DNA from: Cavia porcellus
Lineage: Eukaryota; Chordata; Mammalia; Rodentia; Caviidae
Direction: 5' to 3'
NCBI RefSeq assembly: GCF_034190915.1
Contig: NW_026947545.1
Location: 1,550,001 to 1,614,000 of the forward strand
DNA: 64,000 nt
Under the pieces are notes generated by a model, which ran no database searches, was not told the DNA's origin, and saw nothing but the letters and a program-made list of their open reading frames with translations. Positions 48,318 to 62,500 of this stretch are shown here, in pieces. Both the position numbers and the translations under genes were made by a program. Every line of letters starts with the position of its first letter. Positions within the stretch are counted from its first letter, which is position 1.

Positions 48318-50163
48318 GATGGAGAAAAGCACCGCGGGGTGATCAGCATGGGGAGGTCAAGGAACATGCAGTGGCAATGTAGGATATGTTTCTGAAAAAC
48401 ATCACGTGGTTGTGCGCATTGTATGGGTGTGTAACATTACATTCACTAGTAGGAGTGAGAAAAACATCACGGGGTGGTGTGAATCGGAGGGTATGATTTA
48501 GGATAGCCAGTGAGTTGCAATGTAGGATGGAGAAAAGCATCGCGGTGTGGTCAGCATGCGGAGGTCAGGGAACATGCAGTGGCAATGTAGGATATGTTTC
48601 TGAAAAACATCGCGGGGTGGTGCGCATTGTATGGGTGTGTAACATTACATTCACTAGTAGGAGTGAGAAAAACATCACGGGGTGGTGTGAATCATAGGGT
48701 CTGAATTAGGATAGGCAGTGAGTGGCAATGTAGGTTGGAGAAAACCACCGCGGGTTGGTGAGCATGGGGAGATCAGGGAACATGCAGTGGCAATGTAGGA
48801 TAGGTTTCTGAAAAACAACGCGGGGTGGTGCGCATTGTATGTGTGTGTAACATTACATTCACTAGTAGGAGTGAGAAAAACATCAATGGGAGGTGTGAAC
48901 CGGAGGGTCTGAATTAGGATAGGCAGTGAGTGGCAATGTAGGTTGGAGAAAAGCACCGCGGGGTGGTCAGCATGTGGAGGTCATAGAAAATGCATTGGCA
49001 ATGTAGGATAGGTTTCTGAAAAACATAGCGGGGTGGTGCGCATTGTATGGGTGTGTAACATTACATTCAGTAGTAGGAGTGAGAAAAACATCACGGGGTG
49101 GTGTGAATCGGAAGGTCTGAATTAGGGTAGGCAGTGAGTGGCAATGTAGGATGGAGAAAAGCACTGCGGGGTGGTCAGCATGTGGAGGTCAGGGAACATG
49201 CATTGGCAATGTAGGATAGGTTTCTGAAAAACGTAGCGGGGTGGTGCGCATTTCATGTGTGTGTAACATTACATTCACTAGTAGAAGTGACAAAAACATC
49301 ACGGGGTGGTGCGCATTGTATTGGTGTGTAACATTACATTCACTAGTAGGAGTGAGAAAAACATCACGGGGTGGTATGAATCCGAGGGTCTGAATTAGGA
49401 TATGCAGTGAGTGGCAATGTAGGATGGAGAAAAGCACCCCGGGGTGGTCAGCATGGGGAGGTCAGGGAACTACAGTGGCAATGTACAATAGGTTTCTGAA
49501 AAACATCGCGGGATTGTGCGCATTGTATGGGTGTGTAACATTATATTCACTAGTAGGAGTGAGAAAAACATCACGGGGTGGTGTGAATCAGAGGGTCTGA
49601 ATTAGGAGAGGCAGTGAGTGGCAATGTAGGATGGAGAAAAGCACCGCGGTGTGGTCAGCATGGGGAGGTCAGAGAACATGCAGTGGCAATGTAGGATAGG
49701 TTTCTGAAAAACATCGCGAGGTGGTGCGCATTGTATGGGTGTGTAACCTTACATTCACTAGTAGGAGTGAGAAAAACATCACGGGGTGGTGTGAATCATA
49801 GGGTCTGAATTAGGATAGGCAGTGAGTGGCAATGTAGGATGGAGAAAACCACCGCGGGTTGTTGAGCATGGGGAGATCAGGGAACATGCAGTGGCAATGT
49901 AGGATAGGTTTCTGAAAAACAACGCGGGGTGGTGCGCATTGTATGTGTGTGTAACATTACATTCACTAGTAGGAGTGAGAAAAACATCAATGGGAGGTGT
50001 GAACCGGAGGGTCTGAATTAGGAAAGGCAGTGAGTGGCAATGTAGATTGGAGAAAAGCACCGCGGGGTGGTCAGTATGTGGAGGTCATAGAAAATGCAGT
50101 GGCAATGTAGGATAGGTTTCTGAAAAACATCGCGGGGTGGTGCGCATTGTATGGTTGTGTAAC
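48318..50163 (+). repeat. 1.85-kb block, copy 2 (offset 11233 bp)
   Basis: The partner of 37085-38930. Its right part from about 49550 also forms the start of the left 7042-bp copy, so two independent duplications overlap here. Confidence 0.85.
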
Positions 50164-53100
50164 ACTACATTCACTAGTATGAGGGAGAAAAACATCACGG
50201 GGTGGTGTGAATCGGAGGGTGTGAATTTGGATACTCAATGAGTGGCAATGTAGGATGGAGAAAAGCACCGCGGGGTTGTCAACATGGGGAAGTCAGGGAA
50301 CATGCCGTCGCAAAGTAGGATAGGTTTCTGAAAAACATCACGGGGTGGTGCGCATTGTATGGGTGTGTAACATTACATTCACTAGTAGGAGTGAGAAAAA
50401 CATCACGGGGTGGTGCGCATTGTATTGGTGTGTAACATTACATTCACTAGTAGGAGTGAGAAAAAGATCACGGGGTGGTGTGAATCGGAGGGTGTGAATT
50501 AGGATATGCAATGAGTGGCAATGTAGGATGGAGAAAAGCACTGCGGGGTGGTCAGCATTGGGAAGTCATGCAACATGCAGTGGCAATGTAGGATAGGTTT
50601 CTGAAAAACATCGCGCGGTGGTGCGCATTGTATGGCTGTGTAACATTACATTCACTAGTAGGAGTGAGAAAAACATCACGGGGTGGTGTGAATCGGAGGG
50701 TCTGAATTAGGATAGGCAGTGAGTGGCAATGTAGGATGGAGAAAAGGACGGCGGGTTGGTCATCATGTGGAGGTCAGGGAACATGCATTGGCAATGTGGG
50801 ATAGATTTCTGAAAATCATAGCGGGGTGGTGCGCATTGTATGGGTGTGTAACATTCCATTCACTAGTAGGAGTGAGAAAAACATCACGGGGTGGTGTGAA
50901 TCATAGGGTCTGAATTAGGATAGGCAGTGAGTGGCAATGTAGGATGGAGAAAACCACCGCGGGTTGGTCAGCATGGGGAGATCAGGGAACATGCAGTGGC
51001 AATGTAGGACAGGTTTCTGAAAAACAACGCGGGGTGGTGCGCATTGTATGTGTGTGTAACATTACATTCACTAGTAGGAGTGAGAAAAACATCAATGGGA
51101 GGTGTGAACCGGAGGGTCTGAATTAGGTTAGGCAGTGAGTGGCAATGTAGGTTGGAGAAAAGCACCGCGGGGTGGTCAGCATGTGGTGGTCATAGAAAAT
51201 GCAGTGGCAATGTAGGATAGGTTTCTGAAAAACATCGCGGGGTGGTGCGCATTGTATGGCTGTGTAACATTACATTCACTAGTATGAGTGAGAAAAACAT
51301 CACGGGGTGGTGTGAATCAGAGGGTCTGAATTAGGATAGACAGGGAGTGGCAATGTACGATGGAGAAAATCACCGCGGGGTGGTCAGCATAGGGAGGTCA
51401 GGGAACATGCAGTGGCAATGTAGGATAGGTTTCTGAAAAACATCGCGGAGTGGTGCGCATTGTATGGGTGTGTAACATTACATTCCCTAGTAGGAGTGAG
51501 AAAAACATCACGGGGTGGTGTGAATCGGAGGGTCTAAATTAGGATAGGCAGTGAGTGGCAATGTAGGATGGAGAAAAGCACCGCGGGGTGGTCAGCATGG
51601 GGAGGTCAGGGAACATGCAGTGGCAATGTAGGATAGGTTTCTGAAAAACTTCGCGGGGTGGTGCGCATTGTATGGGTGTGTAACATTACATTCACTAGTA
51701 GGAGTGAGAAAAACATCACGGGGTGGTGCGCATTGTATTGGTGTGTAACATTACATTCACTAGTAGGAGTGAGAAAAACATCACGGGGTGGTGTGATTCG
51801 GAGGGTCTGAATTAGATTAGGCAGTGAGTGGCAATGTAGGATGGAGAAAAGCACCGCGGGGTGATCAGTATGGGGAGGTTAGAGAACATGAAGTGGCAAT
51901 GTAGGATAGGTTTCTGAAAAACATCGCGGGGTGATGCGCATTGTATGGGTGTGTAACATTACATTCACTAGTAGGAGTGAGAAAAGCATCACGGGGTGGT
52001 GTGATTTGGAGGGACTGAATTATGATACGCAGTGAGTGGCAATGTAGGATGAAGAAAAGCTCCGCGGGGTGGTCAGCATGGGGAGGTCAGGGAACATGCA
52101 GGGGCAATTTAGGATAGGTTTCTGAAAAACATCGCGGGGTGGTGCGCATTGTATGGGGGTGTAACATTACATTCACTAGTAGGAGTGAGAAAATCATCAC
52201 GGGGTGTTGCGCATTGTATGGGTGTGTAACAATACATTCACTAGTAGGAGTGAGAAAAACATCACGGGGTGGTGTGAAGCGGAGGGTCTGAATTAGGATA
52301 GCCAGTGAGTTGCAATGTAGCATGGAGAAAACCATCGCAGGGTGGTCAGCATGGGGAGGTCAGGGAACATGCAGTGGCAATGTAGGATAGGTTTCTGAAA
52401 AACATCGCGGGGTGGTGCACATTGTATGGGTGTGTAACATTACATTCACTAGTAGGAGTGAGAAAAACATCACGGGGTGGTGTGAATCGGAGGGTGTGAA
52501 TTAGGATATGCAATGAGTGGCGATGTAGGATGGAGAAAAGCACCGCGGGGTGGTAAGCATGGGGAGGTCAGGGAACATGCAGTGGCAATGTAGGATAGGT
52601 TTCTGAAAAACATCGCGGGGTGGTGCGCATTGTATGGCTGTGTAACATTACATTCACTAGTAGGAGTGAGAAAAATATCACGGGGTGGTGTGAATCGGAG
52701 GGTCTGAATTAGGATAGGCAGTGAGTGGCAATGTAGGATGGAGAAAAGGACGGCGGGTTGGTCAACATGTGGAGGTCAGGGAACATGCATTGGCAATGTG
52801 GGATAGGTTTCTGAAAAACATAGCGGGGTGGTGCGCATTGTATGGGTGTGTAACATTCCATTCACTAGTAGGAGTGAGAAAAACATCACAGGGTTGTGCG
52901 CATTGTATTGGTGTGTAAAATTACTTTCACTGGTAGGAGTGAGAAAAACATCACGGGGGGTGTGAATCGGAGGGTCTGAATTAGGATAGGCAGTGAGTGG
53001 CAATGTAAGATGGAGAAAAGCACCACGGGGTGATCAGCATGGGGAGGTCAAGGAACATGCAGTGGCAATGTAGGATAGGTTTCTGAAAAACATCACGTGG

Positions 53101-56100
53101 TTGTGCACATTGTATGGGTGTGTAACATTACATTCACTAGTAGGAGTGAGAAAAACATCACGGGGTGGTGTGATTCAGAGGGTCTGAATTAGATTAGGCA
53201 GTGAGTGGCAATGTAGGATGGAGAAAAGCACCGCGGGGTGGTCAGCATGGGGAGGTCAGGGGACATGAAGTGGCAATGTAGGATAGGTTTCTGAAAAACA
53301 TCGCGGGGTGGTGCGCATTGTGTGGTTGTGTAACACTACATTCACTAGTATGAGGGAGAAAAACATCACGGGGTGGTGTGATTCGGAGGGTGTGAATTAG
53401 GATAGTCAATGAGTGGCAATGTAGGATGGAGAAAAGCACCGCGGGCTGGTCAACATGGGGAAGTCAGGGAACATGCCGTTTCAAAGTAGGATAGGTTTCT
53501 GAAAAACATCGCGGGGTGATGCGCATTGTATGGGTGTGTAACATTACATTCACTAGTAGGAGTGAGAAAAGCATCACGGGGTTGTGTGATTTGGAGGGAC
53601 TGAATTATGATACGCAGTGAGTGCAATGTAGGATGGAGAAAAGCTCCGCGGGGTGGTCAGCATGGGGAGGTCAGGGAACATGCAGTGGCAATGTAGGATA
53701 TGTTTCTAAAAAACATCGCGGGGTGGTGCGCATTGTATGGGTGTGTAACATTACATTCACTAGTAGGAGTGAGAAAAACATCACGGGGTGGTGTGATTCA
53801 GAGGGTCTGAATTAGATTAGGCAGTGAGTGGCAATGTAGGATGGAGAAAAGCACCGCGGGGTGGTCAGCATGGGGAGGTCAGGGGACATGAAGTGGCAAT
53901 GTAGGATAGGTTTCTGAAAAACATCGCGGGGTGATGCGCATTGTATGGGTGTGTAACATTACATTCACTAGTAGGAGTGAGAAAAGCATCACGGGGTTGT
54001 GTGATTTGGAGGGACTGAATTATGATACGCAGTGAGTGCAATGTAGGATGGAGAAAAGCTCCGCGGGGTGGTCAGCATGGGGAGGTCAGGGAACATGCAG
54101 TGGCAATTTAGGATAGGTTTCTGAAAAACATCGCGGGGTGGTGCGCATTGTATAGGGGTGTAACATTACATTCACTAGTAGGAGTGAGAAAAACATCACC
54201 GGGTGGTGTGAAGCGGAGGGTCTGAATTAGGATAGCCAGTGAGTTGCAATGTAGCATGGAGAAAACCATCCCAGGGTGGTCAGCATGTGGAGGTCAGGGA
54301 ACATGCAGTGGCAATGTAGGGTAGGTTTCTGAAAAACATCGCGGGGTGGTGCGCATTGTATGGCTGTGTAACACTACATTCACTAGTAGGAGTGAGAAAA
54401 ACATCACGGGGTGGTGTGAATCGGAGGGTGTGAATTAGTATATGCAATGAGTGGCAATGTAGGATGGAGAAAAGCACCGCGGGGTGCTCAGCATGGGGAA
54501 GTCATGGAACATGCAGTGGCAATGTAGGATAGGTTTCTGAAAAACATCGCAGGGTGGTGCGCCTTGTATGGCTGTGTAACACTACATTCACTAGTAGGAG
54601 TGAGTAAAACATCACGGGGTGGTGTGAATCGGAGGGTCTAAATTTGGATAGGCAGTGAGTGGCAATGTAGGATGGAGAAAAGCACCGCGGGGTGGTAAGC
54701 ATGGGGAGGTCAGGGAACATGTAGTGGCAAAGTAGGATAGGTTTCTGAAAAACATCGCGGGGTGGTGCGCATTGTATGGCTGTGTAACATTACATTCACT
54801 AGTAGGAGTGAGAAAAACATCACGGGGTGGTGTGAATCGGAGGGTCTGAATTAGGATAGGCAGTGAGTGGCAATGTAGGATGGAGAAAAGGACGGCGGGT
54901 TGGTCATCATGTGGAGGTCAGGGAACATACATTGGCAATGTGGGATAGGTTTCTGAAAATCATAGCGGGGTGGTGCGCATTGTATGGGTGTGTAACATTC
55001 CATTCACTAGTAGGAGTGAGAAAAACATCACGGGGTGGTGCGCATTGTATTGGTGTGTAAAATTACATTCACTAGTAGGAGTGAGAAAAACATCACGGGT
55101 GGTGTGAATCGCAGGGTCTGAATTAGGAGAGGCAGTGAGTGGCAATGTAGGATGGAGAAAAGCACCGCGGGGTGATCAGCATGGGGAGGTCAAGGAACAT
55201 GCAGTGGCAATGTAGGATATGTTTCTGAAAAACATCGCGGGGTGGTGCGCATTGTATGGCTGTGTAACATTACATTCACTAGTAGGAGTGAGAAAAACAT
55301 CACGGGATGGTGTGATTCGGAGGGTCTGAATTAGATTAGGCAGTGAGTGGCAATGTAGGATGGAGAAAAGCACCGCGGGGTGATCAGTATGGGGAGGTTA
55401 GAGAACATGAAGTGGCAATGTAGGATAGGTTTCTGAAAAACATCGCGGGGTGATGCGCATTGTATGGGTGTGTAACATTACATTCACTAGTAGGAGTGAG
55501 AAAAGCATCACGGGGTGGTGTGATTTGGAGGGACTGAATTATGATACGCAGTGAGTGGCAATGTAGGATGGAGAAAAGCTCCGCGGTGTGGTCAGCATGG
55601 GGAGGTCAGGGAACATGCAGGGGCAATTTAGGATAGGTTTCTGAAAAACATCGCGGGGTGGTGCGCATTGTATGGGGGTGTAACATTACATTCACTAGTA
55701 GGAGTGAGAAAATCATCACGGGGTGTTGCGCATTGTATGGGTGTGTAACAATACATTCACTAGTAGGAGTGAGAAAAACATCACGGGGTGGTGTGAAGCG
55801 GAGGGTCTGAATTAGGATAGCCAGTGAGTTGCAATGTAGGATGGAGAAAAGCACCGCGGGGTGATCAGCATGGGGAGGTCAAGGAACATGCAGTGGCAAT
55901 GTAGGATAGGTTTCTGAAAAACATCGCGGGGTGGTGCGCATTGTATGGCTGTGTAACACTACATTCACTAGTAGGAGTGAGAAAAACATCACGGGGTGGT
56001 GTGAATCGGAGAGTGTGAATTAGGATATGCAATGAGTGGCAATGTAGGATGGAGAAAAGCACCGCGGGGTGGTCATCATGGGGAAGTCATGGAACATGCA

Positions 56101-56591
56101 GTGGCAATGTAGGATAGGTTTCTGAAAAACATCGCGGGGTGGTGCGCTTTGTATGGCTGTGTAACACTACATTCACTAGTAGGAGTGAGAAAAACATCAC
56201 GGGGTGGTGTGAATCGGAGGGTCTAAATTTGGATAGGCAGTGAGTGGCAATGTAGGATGGAGAAAAGCACCGCGGAGTAGTCAGCATGGGGAGGTCAGGG
56301 AACATGCATTGGCAATGTGGGATAGATTTCTGAAAATCATAGCGGGGTGGTGCGCATTGTATGGGTGTGTAACATTCCATTCACTAGAAGGAGTGAGAAA
56401 AACATCACGAGGTGGTGTGAATCGGAGGGTGGGAATTAGGATATGCAATGAGTGGCAATGTAGGATGGAGAAAAGCACCGCGGGGTGATCAGCATGGGGA
56501 GGTCAAGGAACATGCAGTGGCAATGTAGGATAGGTTTCTGAAAAACATCACGTGGTTGTGAGCATTGTATGGGTGTGTAACATTACATTCA
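49550..56591 (+). repeat. 7042-bp higher-order repeat, left copy
   Basis: About 32 units (208, 207, 272 and 273 bp in a fixed irregular order) recur directly to the right. Rare markers present in both copies include GAGGGTGGGAATTAGG, GCGCTTTGTATGGC, GCCGTCGCAAAG and CATGTAGTGGC. I found no difference between the copies in the lines compared. The left edge is just after TTATATTC at about 49543-49549, which copy 2 does not share. Confidence 0.92.
50065..55215 (+). repeat. 5.1-kb block, copy 2 (inside the left 7042-bp copy)
   Basis: This matches 23930-29080 with offset 26135 bp and is repeated again 7042 bp downstream. The match ends where GGTTTCTGAAAAACATCACG is replaced by ATGTTTCTGAAAAACATCG at about 55215. 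Confidence 0.87.
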
Positions 56592-59500
56592 CTAGTAGGA
56601 GTGAGAAAAACATCACGGGGTGGTGTGAATCAGAGGGTCTGAATTAGGAGAGGCAGTGAGTGGCAATGTAGGATGGAGAAAAGCACCGCGGTGTGGTCAG
56701 CATGGGGAGGTCAGAGAACATGCAGTGGCAATGTAGGATAGGTTTCTGAAAAACATCGCGAGGTGGTGCGCATTGTATGGGTGTGTAACCTTACATTCAC
56801 TAGTAGGAGTGAGAAAAACATCACGGGGTGGTGTGAATCATAGGGTCTGAATTAGGATAGGCAGTGAGTGGCAATGTAGGATGGAGAAAACCACCGCGGG
56901 TTGTTGAGCATGGGGAGATCAGGGAACATGCAGTGGCAATGTAGGATAGGTTTCTGAAAAACAACGCGGGGTGGTGCGCATTGTATGTGTGTGTAACATT
57001 ACATTCACTAGTAGGAGTGAGAAAAACATCAATGGGAGGTGTGAACCGGAGGGTCTGAATTAGGAAAGGCAGTGAGTGGCAATGTAGATTGGAGAAAAGC
57101 ACCGCGGGGTGGTCAGTATGTGGAGGTCATAGAAAATGCAGTGGCAATGTAGGATAGGTTTCTGAAAAACATCGCGGGGTGGTGCGCATTGTATGGTTGT
57201 GTAACACTACATTCACTAGTATGAGGGAGAAAAACATCACGGGGTGGTGTGAATCGGAGGGTGTGAATTTGGATACTCAATGAGTGGCAATGTAGGATGG
57301 AGAAAAGCACCGCGGGGTTGTCAACATGGGGAAGTCAGGGAACATGCCGTCGCAAAGTAGGATAGGTTTCTGAAAAACATCACGGGGTGGTGCGCATTGT
57401 ATGGGTGTGTAACATTACATTCACTAGTAGGAGTGAGAAAAACATCACGGGGTGGTGCGCATTGTATTGGTGTGTAACATTACATTCACTAGTAGGAGTG
57501 AGAAAAAGATCACGGGGTGGTGTGAATCGGAGGGTGTGAATTAGGATATGCAATGAGTGGCAATGTAGGATGGAGAAAAGCACTGCGGGGTGGTCAGCAT
57601 TGGGAAGTCATGCAACATGCAGTGGCAATGTAGGATAGGTTTCTGAAAAACATCGCGCGGTGGTGCGCATTGTATGGCTGTGTAACATTACATTCACTAG
57701 TAGGAGTGAGAAAAACATCACGGGGTGGTGTGAATCGGAGGGTCTGAATTAGGATAGGCAGTGAGTGGCAATGTAGGATGGAGAAAAGGACGGCGGGTTG
57801 GTCATCATGTGGAGGTCAGGGAACATGCATTGGCAATGTGGGATAGATTTCTGAAAATCATAGCGGGGTGGTGCGCATTGTATGGGTGTGTAACATTCCA
57901 TTCACTAGTAGGAGTGAGAAAAACATCACGGGGTGGTGTGAATCATAGGGTCTGAATTAGGATAGGCAGTGAGTGGCAATGTAGGATGGAGAAAACCACC
58001 GCGGGTTGGTCAGCATGGGGAGATCAGGGAACATGCAGTGGCAATGTAGGACAGGTTTCTGAAAAACAACGCGGGGTGGTGCGCATTGTATGTGTGTGTA
58101 ACATTACATTCACTAGTAGGAGTGAGAAAAACATCAATGGGAGGTGTGAACCGGAGGGTCTGAATTAGGTTAGGCAGTGAGTGGCAATGTAGGTTGGAGA
58201 AAAGCACCGCGGGGTGGTCAGCATGTGGTGGTCATAGAAAATGCAGTGGCAATGTAGGATAGGTTTCTGAAAAACATCGCGGGGTGGTGCGCATTGTATG
58301 GCTGTGTAACATTACATTCACTAGTATGAGTGAGAAAAACATCACGGGGTGGTGTGAATCAGAGGGTCTGAATTAGGATAGACAGGGAGTGGCAATGTAC
58401 GATGGAGAAAATCACCGCGGGGTGGTCAGCATAGGGAGGTCAGGGAACATGCAGTGGCAATGTAGGATAGGTTTCTGAAAAACATCGCGGAGTGGTGCGC
58501 ATTGTATGGGTGTGTAACATTACATTCCCTAGTAGGAGTGAGAAAAACATCACGGGGTGGTGTGAATCGGAGGGTCTAAATTAGGATAGGCAGTGAGTGG
58601 CAATGTAGGATGGAGAAAAGCACCGCGGGGTGGTCAGCATGGGGAGGTCAGGGAACATGCAGTGGCAATGTAGGATAGGTTTCTGAAAAACTTCGCGGGG
58701 TGGTGCGCATTGTATGGGTGTGTAACATTACATTCACTAGTAGGAGTGAGAAAAACATCACGGGGTGGTGCGCATTGTATTGGTGTGTAACATTACATTC
58801 ACTAGTAGGAGTGAGAAAAACATCACGGGGTGGTGTGATTCGGAGGGTCTGAATTAGATTAGGCAGTGAGTGGCAATGTAGGATGGAGAAAAGCACCGCG
58901 GGGTGATCAGTATGGGGAGGTTAGAGAACATGAAGTGGCAATGTAGGATAGGTTTCTGAAAAACATCGCGGGGTGATGCGCATTGTATGGGTGTGTAACA
59001 TTACATTCACTAGTAGGAGTGAGAAAAGCATCACGGGGTGGTGTGATTTGGAGGGACTGAATTATGATACGCAGTGAGTGGCAATGTAGGATGAAGAAAA
59101 GCTCCGCGGGGTGGTCAGCATGGGGAGGTCAGGGAACATGCAGGGGCAATTTAGGATAGGTTTCTGAAAAACATCGCGGGGTGGTGCGCATTGTATGGGG
59201 GTGTAACATTACATTCACTAGTAGGAGTGAGAAAATCATCACGGGGTGTTGCGCATTGTATGGGTGTGTAACAATACATTCACTAGTAGGAGTGAGAAAA
59301 ACATCACGGGGTGGTGTGAAGCGGAGGGTCTGAATTAGGATAGCCAGTGAGTTGCAATGTAGCATGGAGAAAACCATCGCAGGGTGGTCAGCATGGGGAG
59401 GTCAGGGAACATGCAGTGGCAATGTAGGATAGGTTTCTGAAAAACATCGCGGGGTGGTGCACATTGTATGGGTGTGTAACATTACATTCACTAGTAGGAG

Positions 59501-62500
59501 TGAGAAAAACATCACGGGGTGGTGTGAATCGGAGGGTGTGAATTAGGATATGCAATGAGTGGCGATGTAGGATGGAGAAAAGCACCGCGGGGTGGTAAGC
59601 ATGGGGAGGTCAGGGAACATGCAGTGGCAATGTAGGATAGGTTTCTGAAAAACATCGCGGGGTGGTGCGCATTGTATGGCTGTGTAACATTACATTCACT
59701 AGTAGGAGTGAGAAAAATATCACGGGGTGGTGTGAATCGGAGGGTCTGAATTAGGATAGGCAGTGAGTGGCAATGTAGGATGGAGAAAAGGACGGCGGGT
59801 TGGTCAACATGTGGAGGTCAGGGAACATGCATTGGCAATGTGGGATAGGTTTCTGAAAAACATAGCGGGGTGGTGCGCATTGTATGGGTGTGTAACATTC
59901 CATTCACTAGTAGGAGTGAGAAAAACATCACAGGGTTGTGCGCATTGTATTGGTGTGTAAAATTACTTTCACTGGTAGGAGTGAGAAAAACATCACGGGG
60001 GGTGTGAATCGGAGGGTCTGAATTAGGATAGGCAGTGAGTGGCAATGTAAGATGGAGAAAAGCACCACGGGGTGATCAGCATGGGGAGGTCAAGGAACAT
60101 GCAGTGGCAATGTAGGATAGGTTTCTGAAAAACATCACGTGGTTGTGCACATTGTATGGGTGTGTAACATTACATTCACTAGTAGGAGTGAGAAAAACAT
60201 CACGGGGTGGTGTGATTCAGAGGGTCTGAATTAGATTAGGCAGTGAGTGGCAATGTAGGATGGAGAAAAGCACCGCGGGGTGGTCAGCATGGGGAGGTCA
60301 GGGGACATGAAGTGGCAATGTAGGATAGGTTTCTGAAAAACATCGCGGGGTGGTGCGCATTGTGTGGTTGTGTAACACTACATTCACTAGTATGAGGGAG
60401 AAAAACATCACGGGGTGGTGTGATTCGGAGGGTGTGAATTAGGATAGTCAATGAGTGGCAATGTAGGATGGAGAAAAGCACCGCGGGCTGGTCAACATGG
60501 GGAAGTCAGGGAACATGCCGTTTCAAAGTAGGATAGGTTTCTGAAAAACATCGCGGGGTGATGCGCATTGTATGGGTGTGTAACATTACATTCACTAGTA
60601 GGAGTGAGAAAAGCATCACGGGGTTGTGTGATTTGGAGGGACTGAATTATGATACGCAGTGAGTGCAATGTAGGATGGAGAAAAGCTCCGCGGGGTGGTC
60701 AGCATGGGGAGGTCAGGGAACATGCAGTGGCAATGTAGGATATGTTTCTAAAAAACATCGCGGGGTGGTGCGCATTGTATGGGTGTGTAACATTACATTC
60801 ACTAGTAGGAGTGAGAAAAACATCACGGGGTGGTGTGATTCAGAGGGTCTGAATTAGATTAGGCAGTGAGTGGCAATGTAGGATGGAGAAAAGCACCGCG
60901 GGGTGGTCAGCATGGGGAGGTCAGGGGACATGAAGTGGCAATGTAGGATAGGTTTCTGAAAAACATCGCGGGGTGATGCGCATTGTATGGGTGTGTAACA
61001 TTACATTCACTAGTAGGAGTGAGAAAAGCATCACGGGGTTGTGTGATTTGGAGGGACTGAATTATGATACGCAGTGAGTGCAATGTAGGATGGAGAAAAG
61101 CTCCGCGGGGTGGTCAGCATGGGGAGGTCAGGGAACATGCAGTGGCAATTTAGGATAGGTTTCTGAAAAACATCGCGGGGTGGTGCGCATTGTATAGGGG
61201 TGTAACATTACATTCACTAGTAGGAGTGAGAAAAACATCACCGGGTGGTGTGAAGCGGAGGGTCTGAATTAGGATAGCCAGTGAGTTGCAATGTAGCATG
61301 GAGAAAACCATCCCAGGGTGGTCAGCATGTGGAGGTCAGGGAACATGCAGTGGCAATGTAGGGTAGGTTTCTGAAAAACATCGCGGGGTGGTGCGCATTG
61401 TATGGCTGTGTAACACTACATTCACTAGTAGGAGTGAGAAAAACATCACGGGGTGGTGTGAATCGGAGGGTGTGAATTAGTATATGCAATGAGTGGCAAT
61501 GTAGGATGGAGAAAAGCACCGCGGGGTGCTCAGCATGGGGAAGTCATGGAACATGCAGTGGCAATGTAGGATAGGTTTCTGAAAAACATCGCAGGGTGGT
61601 GCGCCTTGTATGGCTGTGTAACACTACATTCACTAGTAGGAGTGAGTAAAACATCACGGGGTGGTGTGAATCGGAGGGTCTAAATTTGGATAGGCAGTGA
61701 GTGGCAATGTAGGATGGAGAAAAGCACCGCGGGGTGGTAAGCATGGGGAGGTCAGGGAACATGTAGTGGCAAAGTAGGATAGGTTTCTGAAAAACATCGC
61801 GGGGTGGTGCGCATTGTATGGCTGTGTAACATTACATTCACTAGTAGGAGTGAGAAAAACATCACGGGGTGGTGTGAATCGGAGGGTCTGAATTAGGATA
61901 GGCAGTGAGTGGCAATGTAGGATGGAGAAAAGGACGGCGGGTTGGTCATCATGTGGAGGTCAGGGAACATACATTGGCAATGTGGGATAGGTTTCTGAAA
62001 ATCATAGCGGGGTGGTGCGCATTGTATGGGTGTGTAACATTCCATTCACTAGTAGGAGTGAGAAAAACATCACGGGGTGGTGCGCATTGTATTGGTGTGT
62101 AAAATTACATTCACTAGTAGGAGTGAGAAAAACATCACGGGTGGTGTGAATCGCAGGGTCTGAATTAGGAGAGGCAGTGAGTGGCAATGTAGGATGGAGA
62201 AAAGCACCGCGGGGTGATCAGCATGGGGAGGTCAAGGAACATGCAGTGGCAATGTAGGATATGTTTCTGAAAAACATCGCGGGGTGGTGCGCATTGTATG
62301 GCTGTGTAACATTACATTCACTAGTAGGAGTGAGAAAAACATCACGGGATGGTGTGATTCGGAGGGTCTGAATTAGATTAGGCAGTGAGTGGCAATGTAG
62401 GATGGAGAAAAGCACCGCGGGGTGATCAGTATGGGGAGGTTAGAGAACATGAAGTGGCAATGTAGGATAGGTTTCTGAAAAACATCGCGGGGTGATGCGC